A DNA stretch of 64,000 nt, from NCBI RefSeq assembly GCF_000004195.4, contig NC_030683.2, positions 5,993,845 to 6,057,844 of the forward strand, in the 5' to 3' direction. Shown one piece after another: positions 9,771 to 21,086 of this stretch. Source of the stretch: Xenopus tropicalis. Its lineage: Eukaryota > Chordata > Amphibia > Anura > Pipidae. A model generated the notes under the pieces. It had not been told where the DNA came from, did no database searches, and saw only the letters and a program-made list of their open reading frames with translations. Every line of letters starts with the position of its first letter. The first letter of the stretch is position 1. Made by a program: the position numbers and the translations under genes.

Positions 9771-11570
9771 CTCAGGAGTCAGAACCAGCAGTGCAGAGAA
9801 GGGAAAGGGACAGACACAGTGACAGTTACACATAACTATAAACCCAGTGAGAATGAGGAATGAATGGATATTGGGGAGTTGTATCAGGAGTCAGAACCAG
9901 CAGTGCAGGGAAGGGAAAGGGACAGACACAGTGACAGTTACACATAACTATAAACCCAGTGAGAATGAGGGATGAATGGATATTGGGGAGTTGTATCAGG
10001 AGTCAGAACCAGCAGTGCAGGGAAGGGAAAGGGACAGACACAGTGACAGTTACACATAACTATAAACCCAGTGAGAATGAGGAATGAATGGATATTGGGG
10101 AGTTGTATCAGGAGTCAGAACCAGCAGTGCAGAGAAGGGAAAGGGACAGACACAGTGACAGTTACACATAACTATAAACCCAGTGAGAATGAGGAATGAA
10201 TGGATATTGGGGAGTTGTATCAGGAGTCAGAACCAGCAATGCAGAGAAGGGAAAGAGACAGACACAGTGACAGTTACACATAACTATAAACCCAGTGAGA
10301 ATGAGGGATGAATGGATATTGGGAAGTTGTATCAGGAGTCAGAACCAGCAGTGCAGGGAAGGGAAAGGGACAGACACAGTGACAGTTACACATAACTATA
10401 AACCCAGTGAGAATGAGGAATGAATGGGTATTGGGGAGTTGTATCAGGAGTCAGAACCAGCAGTTCAGGGAAGGGAAAGGGACAGACACAGTGACAGTTA
10501 CACATAACTATAAACCCAGTGAGAATGAGGGATGAATGGATATTGGGGAGTTGTATCAGGAGTCAGAACCAGCAGTGCAGGGAAGGGAAAGGGACAGACA
10601 CAGTGACAGTTACACATAACTATAAACCCAGTGAGAATGAGGAATGAATGGATATTGGGGAGTTGTATCAGGAGTCAGAACCAGCAGTGCAGAGAAGGGA
10701 AAGGGACAGACACAGTGACAGTTACACATAACTATAAACCCAGTGAGAATGAGGAATGAATGGATATTGGGGAGTTGTATCAGGAGTCAGAACCAGCAAT
10801 GCAGAGAAGGGAAAGAGACAGACACAGTGACAGTTACACATAACTATAAACCCAGTGAGAATGAGGGATGAATGGATATTGGGAAGTTGTATCAGGAGTC
10901 AGAACCAGCAGTGCAGGGAAGGGAAAGGGACAGACACAGTGACAGTTACACATAACTATAAACCCAGTGAGAATGAGGAATGAATGGGTATTGGGGAGTT
11001 GTATCAGGAGTCAGAACCAGCAGTGCAGGGAAGGGAAAGGGACAGACACAGTGACAGTTACACATAACTATAAACCCAGTGAGAATGAGGAATGAATGGG
11101 TATTGGGGAGTTGTATCAGGAGTCAGAACCAGCAGTGCAGAGAATGAGGAATGAATGGATATTGGGGAGTTGTATCAGGAGTCAGAACCAGCAGTGCAGA
11201 GAAGGGAAAGGGACAGACACAGTGACAGTTACACATAACTATAAACCCAGTGAGAATGAGGAATGAATGGGTATTGGGGAGTTGTATCAGGAGTCAGAAC
11301 CAGCAGTGCAGAGAAGGGAAAGGGACAGACACAGTGACAGTTACACATAACTATAAACCCAGTGAGAATGAGGAATGAATGGGTATTGGGGAGTTGTATC
11401 AGGAGTCAGAACCAGCAGTGCAGAGAATGAGGAATGAATGGATATTGGGGAGTTGTATCAGGAGTCAGAACCAGCAGTGCAGAGAATGAGGAATGAATGG
11501 ATATTGGGGAGTTGTATCAGGAGTCAGAACCAGCAGTGCAGAGAATGAGGAATGAATGGATATTGGGAAT
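9771..11570. repeat. 112-bp satellite with 560-bp higher-order structure, about 16 copies
   Basis: Units share GGAGTCAGAACCAGCAGTGC, GGGACAGACACAGTGACAG and GAATGAATGGATATTGGGG. Marker variants (GCAATGCAG with AAAGAGACAG and GGGAAGTTG) recur exactly 560 bp apart (10240 and 10800), so a five-unit block was duplicated. The last part (11130-11570) has units with internal deletions to about 56 bp. It lies in fam204a intron 1. Confidence 0.93.
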
Positions 11571-12117
11571 TATATTTGCTTTTATGAGGCAAAATGCCAT
11601 ATTTGGGTTTATATCCCCTTTAAGAAGCACACAGAGCAAACCCACAGATAAAGGGCTGTTTATATTGGGGGGATGTTCCCATTTGGGGTTCAGCTCAGCA
11701 ATGATACAATGAATGGGCAGAGGACAGAAAGAGGCAATAGGGGAGACTATACGCCCAGTTTGGGGACAAGCGGTGCACCCATGGACCAATGTGGTTCTGG
11801 CCCAGTGGGATTTTCCAGCCCTCCCGGTGGGTACCTGCCGTTCCCTGGCCATATATCCCCTCGGGGGGCTGCTGTCTGGCCCTGTGGGCACCATGTAAAG
11901 CAGGAGCTCAGGCTGTATTTGCTCACGTACCCAGGTACTGCCCACTCCCATGTCTCTCACTGTGCCCAGAGCATTCCGTCCCTGCCCCGGTGCCTATATA
12001 TCTATAGGGCTGTACATGCAGGTAATGAGCAATGGGAGGAACCAGCCCCCCCCCATAGGGATAAATACAGATATTATCCTGTAGCAACATATACTGCAGC
12101 GCTGTACAGAGATTATA
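11571..12117. other. Intron 1 unique sequence between arrays
   Basis: There is no supported exon. Overlapping short ORFs occur on both strands without family resemblance. CCCAGTGGGATTTTCC and similar phrases may be old dispersed repeat. Confidence 0.3.
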
Positions 12118-14441
12118 CATCATTCCCATCAGTCCCTGCCCCAGTGAGCTTACACTCTAAGGTCCCTATCACATTCCCATCAGTCCCTGCCCCAGTGAGC
12201 TTACACTCTAAGGTCCCTATCACATTCCCATCAGTCCCTGCCCCAGTGAGCTTACAATCTAAGGTCCCTATCACATTCCCATCAGTCCCTGCCCCAGTGA
12301 GCTTACACTCTAAGGTCCCTATCCCATTCCCATCAGCCCCTGCCCCAGTGAGCTTACAATCTAAGGTCCCTATCACATTCCCATGAGTCCCTGCCCCAGT
12401 GAGCTTACAATCTAAGGTCCCTATCCCATTCCCATCAGTCCCTGCCCTAGTGAGCTTACAATCTAAGGTCCCTATCACATTCCCATCAGTCCCTGCCCCA
12501 GTGAGCTTACAATCTAAGGTCCCTATCACATTCCCATCAGCCCCTGCCCCAGTGAGCTTACATCTAAGGTCCCTATCCCATTCCCATCAGCCCCTGCCCC
12601 AGTGAGCTTACAATCTAAGGTCCCTATCACATTCCCATCAGCCCCTGCCCCAGTGAGCTTACAATCTAAGGTCCCTATCCCATTCCCATCAGCCCCTGCC
12701 CCAGTGAGCTTACAATCTAAGGTCCCTATCCCATTCCCATAAGCCCCTGCCCCAGTGAGCTTACAATCTAAGGGCCCTATCCCATTCCATCAGTCCCTGC
12801 CCCAGTGAGCTTACAATCTAGGTCCCTATCCCATTCCCATCAGTCCCTGCCCCAGTGAGCTTACAATCTAAGGTCCCTATCCCATTCCATCAGTCCCTGC
12901 CCCAGTGAGCTTACAATCTAAGGTCCCTATCCCATTCCCATCAGTCCTGCCCCAGTGAGCTTACAATCTAAGGTCCCTATCACATCCCATCAGTCCCTGC
13001 CCCAGTGAGCTTACAATCTAAGGTCCCTATCACTTCCCCATTAGTCCCCTGCCCCAGTGAGCTTACAATCTAAGGTCCCTATCACTTTCCCATCAGCCCT
13101 GCCCCAGTGAGCTTACAATCTAAGGTCCCTATCCCATTCCCATCAGCCCCTGCCCCAAGTGAGCTTACAATCTAAGGTCCTATCCCATTCCCATCAGTCC
13201 CTGCCCCAGTGAGCTTACAATCTAGGTCCCTATCACATTCCATCAGCCCTGCCCAGTGAGCTTACAATCTAAGGGCCTCCCATTCCCATCAGTCCCTGCC
13301 CAGTGAGCTTACAATCTAAGGTCCCTATCCAATTCCATCAGTCCCTGCCCCAGTGAGCTTACAATCTAAGGTCCCTATCACATTCCCATCAGCCCCTGCC
13401 CCAGTGAGCTTACAATCTAAGGTCCCTATCACATTCCCATCAGTCCCTGCCCCAGTGAGCTTACAATCTAAGGTCCCTATCCAATTCCCATCAGTCCCTG
13501 CCCCAGTGAGCTTACAATCTAAGGTCCCTATCAGATTCCCATCAGTCCCTGCCCCAGTGAGCTTACACTCTAAGGTCCCTATCCCATTCCCATCAGTCCC
13601 TGCCCCAGTGAGCTTACACTCTAAGGTCCCTATCCCATTCCCATCAGTCCCTGCCCCAGTGAGCTTACACTCTAAGGTCCCTATCCATTCCCATCAGTCC
13701 CTGCCCCAGTGAGCTTACAATCTAAGGTCCCTATCCCATTCCCATCAGTCCCTGCCCCAGTGAGCTTACAATCTAAGGTCCCTATCCCATTCCCATCAGT
13801 CCCTGCCCCAGTGAGCTTACAATCTAAGTCCCTATCCCATTCCCATCAGTCCCTGCCCCAGTGAGCTTACAATCTAAGGTCCCTATCCCATTCCCATCAG
13901 TCCCTGCCCCAGTGAGCTTACAATCTAAGGTCCCTATCACATTCCCATCAGTCCCTGCCCCAGTGAGCTTACAATCTAAGGTCCCTATCACATTCCCATC
14001 AGTCCCTGCCCAGTGAGCTTACAATCTAAGGTCCCATATCACATTCCCATCAGTCCCTGCCCCAGTGAGCTTACAATCTAAGGCCCCTATCCCATTCCCA
14101 TCAGTCCCTGCCCCAGTGAGCTTACAATCTAAGGTCCCTATCACATTTCCATCAGTCCCTGCCCCAGTGAGCTTACACTCTAAGGTCCCTATCACATTCC
14201 CATCAGTCCCTGCCCCAGTGAGCTTACAATCTAAGGTCCCTATCCCATTCCCATCAGTCCCTGCCCCAGTGAGCTTACAATCTAAGGCCCCTATCACATT
14301 CCCATCAGTCCCTGCCCCAGTGAGCTTACAATCTAAGGTCCCTATCCCATTCCCATCAGCCCCTGCCCCAGTGAGCTTACAATCTAAGGTCCCTATCATA
14401 TTCCCATCAGCCCCTGCCCCAGTGAGCTTACAATCTAAGGC
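12118..14441. repeat. 51-bp minisatellite A, array 1, about 45 copies
   Basis: The unit contains TGCCCCAGTGAGCTTACA and ATCTAAGGTCCCTATC. 51 is a multiple of three, so long ORFs appear on both strands (17-residue repeats). Copies around 12780-13340 carry many single-base losses, while both flanks are clean. The array ends about 190 bp from the exon 1 donor. A second array in the same orientation is at 38543-40585. The unit resembles the start of a dispersed frog repeat that I remember in non-tandem form. Confidence 0.95.
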
Positions 14442-14629
14442 TGGAATGTAACCTAGGCCCAGTGAATACATAGAGAAGGAATGTTCTAAACCCTGTAGGA
14501 GTTAAAATCCAATCCTGTTCCGCTTGTAGAAAGCGATATGGCAGCTCCTACACATACAGAGGAAAGTTGCGCAGCCAGGAAGCTATAAGTAGAATAAGCA
14601 CAGGGGGCAGAAGGCCCTGAGGTACCTAC

Positions 14630-14770
14630 ATTATAGCAGCTCTCGGCTATTCCAGGCGGGCAGGCTGAATGTCCGGGTTCCGGTTTGGGATTAAGCTCTT
14701 CCCCTTCCCCCTCCTCACCCTCAGAGAGATCACTCTCCGCCATTCCCGGCGGTAGCAGGCCGCTCCACAT
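14630..14770 (-). CDS. fam204a: fam204a coding exon 1 (start codon, 47 codons)
   Basis: The exon reads MWSGLLPPGMAESDL..., then an acidic Ser/Glu/Gly stretch, then PPGIAESCYN. The first nine residues MWSGLLPPG match the N-terminus I remember for vertebrate FAM204A (human C10orf84), a small charged protein of unknown function. The family's GIP-x-D-x-W-N-K-F block lines up with GIAESCYN followed by KF at the start of exon 2. The donor is AAT|GTAGGT at 14630/14629. A nearby AG|GTACCT would look acceptable but gives the wrong phase for exon 2, so it was not chosen. An in-frame second Met at 14743 has the stronger start context (G at -3, G at +4), but the MWSGLLPPG match favours 14770. The exon ends in phase 0. 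It sits in a CpG-rich promoter and is separated from exon 2 by 6.2 kb of mostly minisatellite. Identification rests on recalled family sequence, not on a search. Confidence 0.88.
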
Positions 14771-14960
14771 CCCCACAGGTACACAAGCGCTAGGCAGACG
14801 CCATCTTGCTTTCCTGAAACTATAAAGGCGTCGCTTGCGAAACGTCCAATCAGAAGCGTCGAACCAAAGATGCAGGGCGATAACGAGGCGTGGAACGCTC
14901 AATAGGCCGCTTGCGTTCCCGGAAGAAAAGATTTGTTTCCAAGGCGACTGGAATGGATTG
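14771..14960 (-). promoter_or_regulatory. fam204a CpG-rich promoter with YY1, CCAAT, ETS and X-box motifs
   Basis: Immediately upstream of exon 1 the sequence is CpG-rich. On the minus strand CAAGATGGCG (14799-14808) is a YY1-type promoter element, and such elements usually lie just downstream of the transcription start. It contains a 4-codon upstream ORF (14804-14790) ending 19 bp before the start codon. CCAAT is at 14846-14850 on the plus strand, CCCGGAAG (ETS class) at 14918-14925, and GTTTCCAAGGCGAC (14935-14948) fits the RFX X-box. There is no good TATA box on the minus strand. The motif set is typical of a housekeeping start; the start itself is inferred. Confidence 0.7.
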
Positions 14961-15540
14961 AGCACACTAGAAATATTATATATAGCCAAATATCAGTGGT
15001 CTCTTCTACCTGTACCAATTACAATAGAAATAAATATCTTCCTATATAATAATAATAATAATACAATTTATAACCCAAAGTTCAGGTGCTTGTCAAAAAT
15101 TGGGGTTACCTCAGCACCTTATATTTTCCAGCTTGCAATTTAAAATGCAAGCTAACCCGGCAACCAAAACTACACTTGGTCCACGTTGTGACTATTATTT
15201 ATCCTTATTGTTCTCCTTTTTATCGTCGACTCTAAATTCCAAATCACTGGTTGCTATGATTAGTCAGGCCATAGCAACCAGATGAAGAACAAATATATAT
15301 ATATACACAAATAACTGCCAATTGCCAAATAGAATATCATTGTGTAGATTGTGCTAAAGTTAATTTCAAATGGACGTAACCAGGAACAACCTGAGCCTCA
15401 CAGTATGAGCCATTTGTTTGCAGGGCGGCTGGGCAACTGCTTGACCAACACCGGGCATGGCCTAGATTTCTTGTACCGACTGTGGCCCCAGGTTTCCGGC
15501 TGCCCCCTGCACCGCTGCTCTGGAGCTGAGCTGTTTCTAA
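14961..15540. other. Upstream flank of fam204a
   Basis: AT-rich sequence with an (AAT)n tract near 15045, a (TA)n run near 15293 and a 'GGTTGCTATG...CATAGCAACC' inverted pair near 15249-15281, which is probably a MITE end. No gene was found. Confidence 0.4.
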
Positions 15541-15960
15541 ATATATCTATTGCTTCTCCAGGGTTGGACTGGGCCAATGGGACACACTGGGAATAAACCC
15601 GTGGGCCCCGTAGACCCACACCCTATCCCTGCCGGGAAGCATCATCACTTCCTGCTGACCGTCCTCCAGGGTCCAACTGGGCCGCCGGGACACCAGGAAA
15701 AATCCCTAGTGGGCCCCGGCCCTAGTAGGCCCCAGCGGCCCAGACCCGACCCTTCCCGGCACTCCCTCGCCCGACCGTTCCTCCCATGACACGTTAAATT
15801 TAGGCGCACTCAGGTGGAGGACCCTGCGGGGAGAGTTAGGGGGGCCCCTGCGAGGGGGGGGTTAGGGGACACGGCCGGCGGGGCACCTGCAGGGCCCCTG
15901 GAGCGGAAGCCCCGGTGGGCCCTGCACCCCCCAGTCCGACCCTGCCTTCCTCCCCCTATC
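15541..15960. mobile_element. Dispersed frog repeat ('GGTTGGACTGGGCC' family), nested copies
   Basis: The phrases GGTTGGACTGGGCCAATGGG and GTCCAACTGGGCCGCCGGG, followed by GTGGGCCCCGGCCC, are repeated within the block. Reverse or related copies lie at 17925-18120, 43035-43275, 52975-53103 and 53930-54055. The assignment is from memory of the family. No ORF with transposase or reverse-transcriptase features is present. Confidence 0.6.
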
Positions 15961-16615
15961 ACTCCTAGGCAAGTATGAGCTAAGTGTGTTTGGGCAAAGG
16001 GAGTGATGGCGGGGGGACCTTACACACCCCAGTCCAACGCTTCACCTCCCTAGTAAGGGGGGGCATTTATTACCCTTTCTCATATAAAACAGAAAGCAGA
16101 GCAGCATTTTCCATCCATAACTGCCCCACTGATTCCATTCGCTCCTGTAGAATTATCCAACCCCCCATATTACTGGCTGGTATATCAGCAGCGAGCGCTT
16201 GTTTGTTTGTTCTATGAGAATCCGGGAGCCCCATTCTGCCCACGCTGGAAATGTTCCAAACGCTTCTGCCGCGTCTCCATTCAAACGGCAGTAATTAAAC
16301 CGGAGGGCACGGCCATTGTTTGATGCCATTGTCTGGGCGCATTAATCTGCAGCGCGGCGAATACGAGGGCAGGCGCGCCAGTAATTGGAGAGCGAGCATC
16401 AGTTTCAGGCAGCGGAAAGGAGACGCCATTAGCCTCTTTTATTTGTTACCTGCGCTGTTGGGCCCGGGCAAGCGATGCCATTACAGAGGGATTTGTATCC
16501 CGGGCAGCGCCAACGCCGCTTACAAGCAGATAGCTGCTAAATGCATGTCTGCGCTTTGTCTCTGCAGTCGCTCTGTAAGTGCAGATAAGTGATAGAGCGG
16601 CGTTGCCGGGGAGAG
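15961..16615. other. CNE-like block
   Basis: 16200-16600 is unique, with GGCAGTAATTAAACCGG, GGCCATTGTTTGATG and GCGCATTAATCTGC, typical of enhancer sequence. A plausible acceptor (TCTCTGCAG at about 16566) has no coding continuation. Constraint is inferred. Confidence 0.35.
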
Positions 16616-16686
16616 CTGCTTGTTCTATTGCTTGTTCTACTGCTTGTTCTACAGCTTGTTCTATTGCTTGTTCTACTGCTTGTTCA
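16616..16686. repeat. 12-bp microrepeat, about 6 copies
   Basis: TGCTTGTTCTAT / TGCTTGTTCTAC units in tandem. Minus-strand reading gives an EQAVEQAI-type repeat with no other gene evidence. Confidence 0.9.
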
Positions 16687-17282
16687 ACCCTCTTTGGCAC
16701 TTCTGTATGGAAATTCTGTAGGAACGTCTGTACCACAATGAGAACGCACGTCCTAAGGCTGCCGTGTAACTGCTGCACTCAGTAGGCCAGCTGTTTAATG
16801 TCCCAGGCTAGAGAAACATAGAAGGACCATTAGTGTCAACTACATTCAGATTTTGCCCTGCTGAGGGCTGATGAGTGTGAAACAATATGCCCTTCTATGG
16901 TTGCCAGCAGGTGTATTCATTGCAGGGAGAACAGCTCGTCTATTGGTCAGGGGTGTCCAGCTAGTGGCCCTCCTGCTGCTGCTGAACTGCCAGTATTTTA
17001 CCAACAGCACTGGGAGGAGATGTCCAACAACACCTGGAGGGCTGCCACTCACACTGGGGCAGGGATAGGGGGGCTATGAACAGTTACCCCCCTAACTGCT
17101 CTCTGAGGGTTAATAGCGGCACAGCGGTGACCAATGAACTGGTGCAAGCATTCTACTGAAGCTGCCATAGCGGATTTCTAGGCGTGAGCTATAACGCTCT
17201 CTCAGGTCAGGGGGGGCTTGGTTAGGAAAGGGGGCTTGCTTTGTTATAGTCATAGAATACTAAATATATAAACCTTCTAATT
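16687..17282. other. Unique or old repeat sequence
   Basis: 16960-17060 (GGCCCTCCTGCTGCTGC, CCAACAGCACTGGGAGG) is probably dispersed repeat. No gene was found. Confidence 0.3.
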
Positions 17283-17385
17283 AGGGATGCACCGAATTCA
17301 CTATTTTGGGATTCAGTCGAACCCTGAATCCTTTGTGAGAGATTCGGCCAAATACCGAACCAAATTCCCTACTTCTAATACCAGA
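17283..17385. mobile_element. 'TAGGGATGCACCGAATTC' MITE fragment, copy 1
   Basis: It begins TAGGGATGCACCGAATTC, then GATTCAGTCGAACCCTGAATCC and GATTCGGCCAAATACCGAAC in shortened form. A longer relative is at 26934-27190. This is a known frog MITE family from memory. Confidence 0.75.
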
Positions 17386-18790
17386 GTTCAGATCAGGGAA
17401 TCTTCCCGCTGAGAGGAGAATATGCACTGGCGCAATGAGATACAGTGGCGCAATACCCCTAATCACCCTGCCCCGGGCAGCCGCACAGTCTGGCACTAAC
17501 TCTAAAGCACTGGGCACTGGGTGTAGTTGCAATGTACATCCAGCAGGGGGACGGAGGGAAAGATGGAATAAATGTAATGAGGGCTGCTAATAAAATATAA
17601 TAAGTATATTGCTATTATATGTCTCATAAGCGTTTGTAACATTCATATTCGTATGTGGGCCCTAGTACAGTGGGTGGGCACTAGTACAGGGGGCGGGCAC
17701 TAGTACAGGGGGCGGGCACTAGTACAAGGGGGCGGCGCAGATGAACAGAAATAAGTTTAATGGACTTTACTTTCTATTAAAGGCAAACTTAGACCCTGCA
17801 AAATGATTTGATTCAGAATGATATACCATGTGCATATGAAGCTTATTGGAACTGTTCAGTGGGGCGTAAGCAGCCCCCCATCTTGGATCTATAATTCATT
17901 CATCTTTTGTGTGCCAGTGGCACTGCCAGGGTCAGACTGGGGGTGCAGGGTCCACCGGGGCTACTGCCCTGGGGCCCCGCACCCCCCAAAGGTACCACCA
18001 CCAGATGAGTCTCCCGCAGAGGCCCCTGCCGCACACCCCTAATGCATCAGGAGAGGACATTGGCGGTCAGGGGAAGCAGCAACAGGGTCAGGTCTGGGCC
18101 ACCGGTGGCCCAGTCAAACTCTGGGCACTGCACATGCTCAGTGGGCTCTGGGCTGCTGGGGAGGAGCTGAGCTTAGGGGGGGAAATTATCATTAAACACA
18201 AAGTGAGGTCATAAAAGCTGAGGCTAGAGGGCTAATTGCATCTGATGCAGACTGCACTCATTTCTATGCTGCCATGTAATGTAAATATATACCGTATATT
18301 GTGAGTGGATCCCTAAGCCCAGAGCACATGCTGGGAATCAGCAGAAGAGAAGATGGGGGGCTACTGGGGGGCATATTCAAAGGCACAGATCTTCCCTGCT
18401 AAAGGGCTAGGAGGGGCCCTGGGCTGGTACATAATGTGCAGCATTTGTTAAGCTTTTACTCACCTTTAAGTGCAAAGTCAAGTCATTAATTTTGTTATTT
18501 GGATTATAAATGATTGTACTAATCATCCCCCACATTACAAAGAGCTGGCCTATTGAATACAGCAAGTGGCTACACAGCACAGACTGCTGGTCAGAAATGG
18601 TACTGCAGCCCAAATGTGTGTGTGTGTGTTTTATCAGAGGGATTACCTCTAGTCTCTATCGCGATAGAACCCAGAGTGGGGCTAAAGGGCAGTTTCTATT
18701 CACTCGGAAGGGGGCGCTATAATCAGCCCGGAAGGCTCAGCACCCAGGGGTCTCTCATGTATCCTGTGTGTGGGGAGAATGGGGGGCAAT
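17386..18790. other. Noncoding sequence with a short tandem and dispersed repeats
   Basis: 17655-17735 has four copies of a 19-20 bp unit with GGGCACTAGTACAGG. 17925-18120 resembles the 'GGTTGGACTGGGCC' repeat family. A (TG)n run lies near 18617. Nothing coding is supported. Confidence 0.45.
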
Positions 18791-19480
18791 GAGGCTGTCA
18801 GATAAACCAATCATTTAGGAGCAATAATTAGCGGGGGGGGGGGGGGGGGGGTCTGCGCTGGGCGCAATTTGAATTGAACTTTAATGAATACAGCCTCTAT
18901 CTCTGTAAGTGCAGATTCATTAGCGCAGATTTACATATAAAGTGGCTGATATCTCTCATCGCAAAGGCTGGGGCTCATGGGGCGCAAATTCAGCGCAACA
19001 AACAGATAAATACCCTCCCCACAAGGGGAACACTTTTCCCTCTCCCTTTGCTTCCCCTTTAAATCTCAGCGCAGAGTCTAATTACCCTCACAGCTAAAAT
19101 AATGCGATTAGAGAGAATCATTTGGCGATATAATTACAAGTAAAATTGGTCGCACACAATCGCCAGATACTCGGATCGCTTGACCCGCACCGGAAAGTGA
19201 AATAAATCCTCTCTCTATTGCAATTGGTTGTTATCGGCCGTAAGTGGTGTTTGCGCAGCCGGGCCAATTTGCATTGTAATGCGGCTCCACACACGGAGGG
19301 ATGGGAGGGGGGAACCGCCGGTGCCGCTGATTGGCGCAGCTCCGATCGTATTGAGAAATCGCTCAGGCGTGAAGTTCTGCCTTCGCCTCTAAGCGCTTAT
19401 TGGCTACTAATAAATGTCATTATGGCCATTAATCATTTATTAATGTGTATTTACACCCAGCGGCGCCCCCCCCCCCCATA
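18791..19480. other. CNE-like block after a poly-G tract
   Basis: After a run of about 18 Gs (18833-18850), the sequence 18865-19460 is unique. It has GCGCAATTTGAATTG, AATGCGATTAGAG, GGCGATATAATTAC, ATGGCCATTAATC and ATTTATTAATG. Its texture is that of a long regulatory element. No ORF is bounded by splice sites. Confidence 0.4.
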
Positions 19481-19672
19481 TAAACTCTCCCTGCTCAGAG
19501 CAGCAGCTGATCCGACCCCTTATCCTTATAGCCCCCCCTATCATTATAGCCCCCCCTATCATTATAGCCCCCTGGTGCATCTATGCTTTGTACCAGGTAT
19601 GGGAAGTAATACAGGGACACTTAGTTCTGCCAGTAGCACTTGGGGGGGCCTAGACTGGCAATCTGTGGGTAC

Positions 19673-21086
19673 TGAGAATGGGGGGGGGGGGGCTGTAAGG
19701 TGCCACAGACAGTCACTATTTATTGGGCTGGGGGGGGGCTGTTTGTGCCTCTGGGTACTGGGAATGCCAGGGGGGCTGTAAGGTGCCACAGACAGTCACT
19801 ATTTATTGGGCTGGGGGGGCTGTTTGTGCCTCTGGGTACTGGGAATGCCAGGGGGGCTGTAAGGTGCCACAGACAGTCACTATTTATTGGGCTGGGGGGG
19901 GGGCTGTTTGTGCCTCTGGTACTGGGAATGCCAGGGGGGCTGTAAGGTGCCACAGACAGTCACTATTTATTGGGCTGGGGGGGGACTGTTTGTGCCTCTG
20001 GGTACTGGGAATGCCAGGGGGGCTGTAAGGTGCCACAGACAGTCACTATTTATTGGGCTGGGGGGGGGCTGTTTGTGCCTCTGGGTACTGGGAATGCCAG
20101 GGGGGCTGTAAGGTGCCACAGACAGTCACTATTTATTGGGCTGGGGGGGGCTGTTTGTGCCTCTGGGTACTGGGAATGCCAGGGGGGCTGTAAGGTGCCA
20201 CAGACAGTCACTATTTATTGGGCTGGGGGGGGGCTGTTTGTGCCTCTGGGTACTGGGAATGCCAGGGGGGCTGTAAGGTGCCACAGACAGTCACTATTTA
20301 TTGGGCTGGGGGGGCTGTTTGTGCCTCTGGGTACTGGGAATGCCAGGGGGGCTGTAAGGTGCCACAGACAGTCACTATTTATTGGGCTGGGGGGGGGGCT
20401 GTTTGTGCCTCTGGGTACTTCACTATTTATTGGGCTGGGGGGGCTGTAATCTGTAAGGTGCCACAGACAGTCACTATTTATTGGGCTGGGGGGGGCTGTT
20501 TGTGCCTCTGGGTACTGGGAATGCAGGGGGGCTGTAAGGCCACAGACAGTCACTATTTATTGGGCGGGGGGGGCTGTTTGTGCCTCTGGGTACTGGGAAT
20601 GCCAGGGGGGCTGTAAGGTGCCACAGACAGTCACTATTTATTGGGCTGGGGGGGGGGCTGTTTGTGCCTCTGGGTACTGGAATGCCAGGGGCTGTAAGGT
20701 GCCACAGACAGTCACTATTTATTGGGCTGGGGGGGCTGTTTGTGCCTCTGGGTACTGGGAATGCCAGGGGGGCTGTAAGGTGCCACAGACAGTCACTATT
20801 TATTGGGCTGGGGGGCTGTTGTGCCTCTGGGTACTGGGAATGCCAGGGGGGCTGTAAGGTGCCACAGACAGTCACTATTTATTGGGCTGGGGGCTGTTTG
20901 TGCCTCTGGGTACTGGGAATGCCAGGGGCTGTAAGGTGCCACAGACAGTCACTATTTATTGGGCTGGGGGGGCTGTTTGTGCCTCTGGGTACTGGGAATG
21001 CCAGGGGGGCTGTAAGGTGCCACAGACAGTCACTATTTATTGGGCTGGGGGGGCTGTTTGTGCCTCTGGGTACTGGGAATGCTGGG
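19673..21086. repeat. 83-bp G-rich satellite, about 17 copies
   Basis: The unit contains CTGTTTGTGCCTCTGGGTAC, AATGCCAGGGGGGCTG and GTGCCACAGACAGTCAC. A single diverged copy of the same order occurs at 42720-42800 inside a dispersed repeat, so the array looks like amplification of part of an interspersed element. Lengths vary mainly in the G runs. Several G tracts per unit on the plus strand could form G-quadruplexes. Confidence 0.93.

Noticed and set aside
12113..14471. ORFs with LQSKVPITFPSVPAPVS and GTLDCKLTGAGTDGNV repeats
   Set aside because: The 51-bp period is a multiple of three, so a stop-free unit gives long frames on both strands. The same ORFs appear in the second array at 38.5-40.6 kb.
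14621..14630. Alternative exon 1 donor AG|GTACCT at 14626/14625
   Set aside because: It leaves phase 1, which is incompatible with exon 2 (phase 0), and breaks the N-K-F alignment of the family.
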